Below are positions 32,104 through 37,322 of a DNA stretch of 37,322 nt, one piece after another (positions within the stretch are counted from its first letter, which is position 1; every line of letters starts with the position of its first letter). A program made the position numbers and the translations under genes. The DNA comes from Perkinsus chesapeaki (lineage: Eukaryota > Perkinsozoa > Perkinsida > Perkinsidae), in contig JAAPAO010000347.1 in NCBI GenBank assembly GCA_013115145.1, positions 1 through 37,322 on the forward strand, in the 5' to 3' direction. Under the pieces are notes generated by a model. That model had not been told where the DNA came from, made no database searches, and was given only the letters and a program-made list of their open reading frames with translations.

Positions 32104-32709
32104 ATGATATTAGGGAGGCATCAGAGACTCAAACATCATAGACTAGACTCAGACTACAAAACCGTGAGTCGCACCATTGCAACCCACATGGGTTACCCAT
32201 GTAGCCACCGCCATATTAGAGGCGGGATTAATTCAAATTGCGGATGTTTACCTGTGCTGCATAGGGTTTTTTATTATCACCACACATTTTTTGCGAATCT
32301 TGTTAAGAAGCCTATCGCGCGGTTGAACATATCGCATCCTAAGAAGAGTGTTGTGGCAATCAACGTTCGTGCCGGCCTGAAACAGTTGAGCTGGTCAAGT
32401 TCGGATATGAGCATATTGGCCGATGCTGCATTATGGTTTACATGTGATGTTAAGAACGACTCCGGTAACTTGTGCCCTGAACGCTTTATAGAGTTGTATT
32501 CTGGCTCGAATGTGCGACCATCAGTCGGATGCAAAGTTTACTATCTGATGGCACCATATAGTAACCTGCAGACCTTTTTGCGAGGAACTGTATCGCCACC
32601 CAAACGCAAAAGTGAGTCACAACAGATAGACAGAATACAGTGTGTACCTACAGCAGCCCCCAATGGGTGCCCCCATCATCATACCCTCTTCAATTGGGGA
32701 GGGGTTTAG
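32104..32709 (+). CDS. Uncharacterised long ORF (201 aa)
   Basis: The frame is open from ATG 32104 to TAG 32709, the longest open stretch in the gene-poor island. The middle (SVVAINVRAGLKQLSWSSSD, then RFIELYSGSNVRPSVGCKVY) looks protein-like. The N-terminus is His- and Cys-rich, and no domain is recognised. A perfect inverted repeat lies near its start. It may be an orphan gene, an exon of a mobile element, or chance. Confidence 0.3.
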   Translation: MILGRHQRLKHHRLDSDYKTVSRTIATHMGYPCSHRHIRGGINSNCGCLPVLHRVFYYHHTFFANLVKKPIARLNISHPKKSVVAINVRAGLKQLSWSSSDMSILADAALWFTCDVKNDSGNLCPERFIELYSGSNVRPSVGCKVYYLMAPYSNLQTFLRGTVSPPKRKSESQQIDRIQCVPTAAPNGCPHHHTLFNWGGV

Positions 32710-33003
32710 GGCGTTCCTGAGTCATAATTGGCGACTGACTTGCGTTCAAACATGAACTACCGTCCCCACGACGCGTTACCCGGGTGTTGCCCATAGCAGG
32801 CCAGGTTTGAGAAATACATCACATACCGCCAGCAGACAACGTACAATTCGATCAGGTGGCGGTTGGTACCACCAACAGAAGCTGTGGGTTGAAACTTTCG
32901 CCAAGTTAAAGAAGTGTCACGCAGACGATAGTATGCAGGAATATGTCGTGGCACAGGAGAACTGCGGACGTAGTTACTCTGGATGAGGACTAAGTACTGT
33001 ATT

Positions 33004-33034
33004 ATATTGTCTCATATGGCACATGAGACAATAT
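33004..33034. repeat. Perfect 12-bp inverted repeat
   Basis: Arms ATATTGTCTCAT and ATGAGACAATAT flank a 7-base spacer ATGGCAC. It could form a hairpin or bind a dimeric protein. No ORF overlaps. Confidence 0.9.
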
Positions 33035-33247
33035 GCTTGTAGTGCATCACATGTGCTAGACCTCGGCCAAAACAGTCACCATTAGGTCGCACTGTCCGCT
33101 ATTCGCAACAAGGCGGCTTCGCTCAAGCCGTTTCAGTCCGATCGTAATCAGTTCTTCCGACAATCCGTTCGCAGCTCACTGTTCGATCTTGCTCGACTGG
33201 AATTAATTCGAAACTTTCGAGTCGGAAGCCGGTTCTGTCGAGGCAGG

Positions 33248-33336
33248 TCCCGGCTGCCGGGATACAACGCCTACCAAGTGTACTCAAACTTTGAGTCAGT
33301 TTAGTCGTTGAGCCTCAAAGGCTAGACTGAGTCTAG
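33248..33336. repeat. Cluster of three 15-base odd-centred palindromes
   Basis: TCCCGGC-T-GCCGGGA (33248-33262), ACTCAAA-C-TTTGAGT (33282-33296) and ACTGAGT-centred CTAGACT-G-AGTCTAG (33322-33336). Each has perfect 7-base arms and one centre base, spaced about 34-40 bases apart. The arm sequences are unrelated, so only the symmetry repeats. Confidence 0.85.
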
Positions 33337-33435
33337 TAGGCCCTAGCTTGATATATCTCAAGGGATGACTAGATGCGCTGCTACCGCTATTAACTGCCTT
33401 GAATGTGTGGTTATAGGGTGTTAATTGTAAGTAAA

Positions 33436-33471
33436 ATCAAATATTATAAATACTATAATATGATATTTGAT
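33436..33471. repeat. Nested AT-rich inverted repeat
   Basis: Outer arms ATCAAATAT and ATATTTGAT enclose an inner pair ATATTATA and TATAATAT around AATAC. The whole 36 bases can fold as one hairpin. Confidence 0.8.
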
Positions 33472-33498
33472 ACCAGATGCTAGAAGATGAGGTTTCCA

Positions 33499-33585
33499 GG
33501 TGGGAGCTCAGAGCTCCGAGCTATGTTTAGTACTGGAGATCTCCGAGCTCTCCATAACATAGTTCAAGCTCACAACAGAGCTCAC
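33499..33585. repeat. Imperfect inverted repeat with GAGCT motifs
   Basis: A left arm with GAGCTC, AGAGCT and GAGCTATGTT faces a right arm AACATAGTTCAAGCTC and AGAGCTC, around a perfect centre GGAGATCTCC (33535-33544). The arms match with a few mismatches and small gaps. It resembles a small hairpin element or a structured 5' regulatory region about 300 bases before the FMR1-family start codon. Confidence 0.6.
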
Positions 33586-33890
33586 CAGTAGAGTCAGTAT
33601 CTATCAGTCGAAATATCTTCTATCGAGTTTTCCCGAGAAGTTTTGCATCGACTTTTTGTTCGAAATCGCATCTGACAAGAGACGCGTTAAGAAACGTCAA
33701 GGTTGCTCAAGAGCGCAAGAGTCAGCAAATTCTAATTTTGAACGACCGCGAGCGCGGCGTTGCTGCCTAGCTTGTGTGGCATGGCGCAGCATAAAGTAGG
33801 ATCGTGGCATAGGGAGGAATAGATATCGCAGGCTTAACCGCGACTTGTAGAGTTTTTTACACTGGCACTAGTGATTTGTCAAAAGACATC

Positions 33891-35842
33891 ATGGCCGAGT
33901 GCAGCACGCCATCGACACTATCCGGTATAGAAAGGGATAACACTATGCTAAGATATGCTCCTATAGTTGAAATAAGAGATGACAGCGCGCCACAGAAATG
34001 GTAGGATCGCCTACGTATCTGCATGGATTCACATGTGTGGATCAGGTTTGAGGGATATCTTGCTGATGTTGATGTGGCCAACAAGACGGTACATCATGGA
34101 GTAGATCCTGTGGGCATTGGCTTCCTTCTCAGATCTCAGTCGTGTTTCAAGATGACGTTTGGGGGCCTAAAACCGTCCCCATGTCCCAGGTAAGAAATCG
34201 AACATCGTCTTGCCGATGGCACAGCCCTCCTCAGGCTCGCTTGGCGCCTTCGCTCACCAGCAAGGCTCTCAATTCACCGTATGACTATAGACCTGGCATC
34301 GGGGACACTGTTGAAGTAGAATAATGATATTTCATATCCTCACTTGAGTGTATCTTATCAGGTTCGGTCTCCTGCTACTGGACATGCCCCAGTCAGTTGG
34401 TGGACTGGTGAGGTACTCAGCATTCGAGCAGATGAGTTCTTCTATGTTAAAAATGCGGACCTACACGAGCCTATCATAGTTGAGAGGGCTAATATCCGTC
34501 ACCCTGTGGGGTTTCCCGCTGATGGAAGTGACTCTGGCCGGAGCCAAAGTATGGGTGGGGATGACCGGCTACGATCCTTATCAAGCTTACTATCAGGCTC
34601 GATTAGGCTGGATGATCTTCGCTCGGAGACCGTGAAGATCCCAAAGCTGCTGGGGGAGTGGATCATGAGCGATGATGGACAGGGGTGTCTCAACCAAGTG
34701 GCTATCAAATCGGGCCTACTGAAGGTACTCGGCGAGACGGTCTAAGTTGCTTTGTAGGCTTGCTGTAGATCACTCCGCGAGTGGATTCTAAGACCGGACC
34801 GACAGTAACGCTCATTGGAAACCAGAGGGATATTCATCGTGCAAAACTTCTGCTTGAAGTTCACGTGAAGCATCAGAAGGAGATTCAAGGATTTCATGAG
34901 AAACGCCAGAACATGCTGAATGTAATGTGGCTGGGACCTGGGTGGCTGGGGGGGGATTGCGGCACTTTAGGCACTTTCATCGAGACGGGAGAAATTAGAA
35001 AGTCAGGAGTCTACTTCTTTCAACATAGACTCGAGCTTGGTGGGGGTGATGATTGGAAAGAGTGGAAGCCATATAAACCAAGTCATTAAGGACTACGGCG
35101 TGGAAGTAAATGTCGCCGATAAGGGTACAGCGAGAGAGCCAGACTCAAGAAGGGTTGTAATATATGGTCCGACCGTCGAGGCTGTTAACAAGGCAAGAGC
35201 CGAATTGGAGTATCTTGTGGAAAGGTGGGCTTACTTCGAAATCGGCTTGTTGCAGGACCTCTGTCAGATATCCGATACCACCAGATTGCATTGGTTGGGT
35301 AATCGGTAAACGATTCACTACTTTGCACGAAATCGCTGATTCCGCTCATTTGAACTACGCAAGGCTTGATGAGTCCTCCTCCGACTCGCCGTGTCTTGTC
35401 ATATGCGGGAGAAGGCAGGACTTAGACGATGCCAGGCTGCTATTGGATAGCCATCTCCAGTATCATGACGTGTTCGAGGATATGGCCAAGGAGTCTCGCG
35501 AGCTCGGTGATGAGTTCAATCGGCTTGGCGATGCCTCAGGGATTCGCCGAGGAAAGGGCAAAGGTGAGCTGTGCTGCATAGTATTGCTCCAGATTGTGAA
35601 TTTCAGGCAAGGGTAAGGGCGCCGGTGGCAAGGGACGAAGTCAGGGAGCCCGCGCTGGTAGTGCATCGGAGTCGACGAACGGAGCCTCAAATGGAAACAG
35701 TCGAGGCGGACCTGGTCGTTCAGGCCGGCCGCGAAAAGGATCGGATGGCGGAAAGGGCTCTAGTGGTCGCAGCAGGAAGTGGGTGCAAGTGAACAAGGAG
35801 GAGACTCTGCCGGCTAAGAGCGAGGCTTTATCAGCGAGCTAA
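33891..35842 (+). CDS. FMR1: FMR1/FXR-family RNA-binding protein (521 aa)
   Basis: Ten exons close in phase: 33891-34000, 34046-34088, 34133-34189, 34235-34315, 34362-34724, 34769-34921, 34971-35001, 35029-35224, 35268-35563 and 35607-35842. Nine introns are 27-49 nt. Domain order follows animal FMRP: first Agenet/Tudor (VEIRDDSAPQKWFEGYLADV, then VVFQDDVWGPKTVPMSQ; residues about 24-70), second Agenet (GDTVEVRSP, SWWTGEVLSI, FFYVKNAD, EPIIVERANIRHP; about 90-140), a KH0-like region (about 195-269), KH1 with GVMIGKSGSHINQ (about 280-345), KH2 (about 346-410), the family helix SHLQYHDVFEDMAKESRELG, and a Gly/Arg/Lys-rich tail with SRGGPGRSGRP. The KH2 loop is GKRF instead of GxxG. FMRP binds mRNA and controls translation in the cytoplasm. 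The 27-nt intron is the weakest junction. Confidence 0.85.
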
Positions 35843-36957
35843 CTGATCTATTCTGAGATGATCATTAGCCATTCCACCGGGCCGCTGTGACCCTTGTATA
35901 TTTACCCTGCTGTTCGAGGTTAAGTCCGGCTCATGCTGTCTAGCGTCGAGCCATCCTGATTGTTTTGTGCTGCTGCTGCTGTTGTAGCACGCCATCACAC
36001 ATATGCGTCTTGTTTGATAGTATATCGAGATTTCTCGACTTAAACCAGTTGGAACAAGCGGCAATTAGTTTATTTATACCGTGCTGCTACCTTCATTGGA
36101 CCTAGCGTATTTAAATAGGCAAGTGACAGCTAGCTACTAGGTGTTGAGTTCATCACAGTTGCAAGTAAACAACTCGATTGCGGGGGGAGTGTTCAGCACT
36201 AGACACTGCGGAATTAAAAGTAGTTGTACGCCGCCTGTGCTGAGACTGGTCTGCACATAATCATTCACGAACGTACTCGACCAAGTGAAACTTGTATATA
36301 TACATCGGAACGGCGCTCGAACATCCTCCTCCACTTCTGACCTAGCCGGACACAGAAAACCCGCTCTTTTTAACTGAACCAACGGGGTGTTACTCGGAGA
36401 TGGCAGACTAATGGCCAGAGGAAAGAGTGGGCAAACACCTTAACAATCGCAGTCCAACGTTGCGAAGTTTGACAAATCTAGGAATAAGCTCAGTGGCGGT
36501 CCGGGGCCCGGAGTTCGGACTACTCTGGCATTGTTCCATGGGCAGGCAGCAACTCCACGGCAGATCTGTGTCTCGTCTTGCAAGTACAAGAAACATGAAT
36601 GGTGTTCATTGTCCAGAGTGAGATAGGGGAAGGGGTAAATTATACTCCTTGCCTTCACTCTATTATACTGTATAATACATAAAGCTGCTGAACCTATTTG
36701 CGACAAATCATCAGTTGCTACCTTGGCTCCGATATGCACGGTGTTCTGGGATAGCGAAGATATCAAACGGGCCAAGTAGCAGCACTGTTATCTCCGGGTA
36801 GATCACGTTTCTAGCGATCGGGATGAGGTAAAATTATCAGATCGTTGGCAGGGACACAGTTCCCCTGTCGCTTGCAATGCGTGACGTTCATACATGTACT
36901 GCCGTTACCGACTGCTCACTCAACAGCAGTGTAGGGCGAGACGCTCATAATAGTTAC
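35843..36957. other. Intergenic region before the right-edge protease
   Basis: About 1.1 kb without a convincing gene. Short ORFs on both strands lack family features and splice support. A CTG/CAG run lies near 35968-35985. The last part should hold the promoter of the aspartyl protease. I see no RNA gene, element or terminator. Confidence 0.4.
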
Positions 36958-37322
36958 ATGAAAGCTCGTGGAGTAATTGCCTCTATGTTATATCGCACAC
37001 AGTACTACATTCTGCTTGCCTGCTGCTTACTCGTGAGGCTTTCTTTACCACCTCTGCCGCCTGGGACGGTGGACTTTCTAAACAAACTGGCTGAGAACCG
37101 CTCTTTGGTGGAGTTGGTATTTGATGGTCAGCGAGTGAGAGTCCTCCCCGATACCGGCGGGTCCAAAACTTATGCCCTGTACGAGGATGCATTTGGGGCA
37201 TCGAAATGCCGTACCTTCGCTGCTGGTTGTTACTCTTGTCTCGGTGATTCTTGTGCAGAGAGCAGCAAAATAAACCGGACTACCAGATTTGCAGATGGAA
37301 CTGCTTTCACCTACTTCCGCCA
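36958..37322 (+). CDS. Aspartyl protease, N-terminal lobe (3' part outside window)
   Basis: The frame is open from ATG 36958 to the right edge; a second ATG at 36985 is an alternative start. The N-terminus is a signal peptide: basic start MKARG, then YYILLACCLLVRLSLPPLP. It is followed by LVELVFDGQRVRVLPDTGGS with the first catalytic DTG, a Cys cluster (CRTFAAGCYSCLGDSC) and FADGTAFTYF, the usual flap-region strand of the family. This is the missing half-type of the left-edge gene, but the two fragments lie 36 kb apart and are separate members. Family A1 enzymes are secreted or vacuolar endopeptidases. Confidence 0.82.
   Translation, partial: MKARGVIASMLYRTQYYILLACCLLVRLSLPPLPPGTVDFLNKLAENRSLVELVFDGQRVRVLPDTGGSKTYALYEDAFGASKCRTFAAGCYSCLGDSCAESSKINRTTRFADGTAFTYFR

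Larger units (their letters stand above)
31026..33890. other. Gene-poor 2.9 kb island rich in perfect palindromes
   Basis: No multi-exon gene could be built here. One long plus-strand ORF (32104-32709) is listed separately. At least eight perfect inverted repeats with arms of 7-13 bases and centres of 1-7 bases lie between 31851 and 33471, plus a 90-base imperfect inverted repeat ending near 33585. The last few hundred bases should hold the promoter of the FMR1-family gene. Confidence 0.6.

Noticed and set aside
1-37322. CRISPR arrays, phage or bacterial mobile elements
   Set aside because: No direct-repeat/spacer pattern, integrase or transposase was seen; gene structure is eukaryotic throughout.

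Overview
The window is nuclear DNA of a eukaryotic protist. Nearly every gene is cut by very short GT-AG introns, most of them 39-54 nt with a mode near 43 nt. Genes are packed head to tail in long same-strand runs. The gene content includes pepsin-type aspartyl proteases, a tandem family of ACC-synthase-like aminotransferases, an organellar ribosomal protein and small secreted orphans. This best fits a perkinsozoan (Perkinsus-like, a dinoflagellate relative). The taxon is an inference; no rRNA gene or spliced-leader gene is present to prove it.

Layout. Positions 1-952 (+): the 3' end of an aspartyl protease, then a second copy of its last exon. Positions 1424-11522 (-): a small protein with PPGG repeats (Jupiter/HN1-like), an unknown helical protein, a long exportin-5-like gene with about 20 exons, a secreted orphan and an armadillo-like protein. 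Positions 11640-12655 (+): a second secreted orphan, divergent from the armadillo-like gene. Positions 12682-24323 (-): a small unknown gene, a leucine-rich-repeat protein, a membrane protein, then three tandem aminotransferase genes (ACS1, ACS2, ACS3). Positions 24947-35842 (+): an unknown multi-exon gene, mitochondrial-type ribosomal protein uL11, a short uncertain gene, o-succinylbenzoate synthase (MenC), a zinc-ribbon/coiled-coil protein, a 73-residue protein, a gene-free 2.9 kb island rich in perfect palindromes, and an FMR1/FXR-family RNA-binding protein. Positions 36958-37322 (+): the 5' end of another aspartyl protease, cut by the window edge.

Most gene models come from splicing short exons by hand. 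A model was accepted when phases closed through every junction and the product matched a known family or a paralogue. The best supported are ACS1, ACS2 and ACS3 (467, 478 and 479 residues), the FMR1-family gene (10 exons, 521 residues), MenC (371 residues) and the 149-residue PPGG protein. ACS1 and ACS2 share 11-exon structures, seven internal exons being identical in length and in line with each other. ACS3 lacks six of the ten introns. Two ACS1 introns are swollen by minisatellites, one of which carries a 95-base assembly gap.

The most unusual points are the FMR1-family protein in a protist, the uneven intron content of the aminotransferase cluster, tRNA-like sequences inside introns of the exportin gene, MenC in a probably non-photosynthetic lineage, and the palindrome island upstream of the FMR1-like gene.
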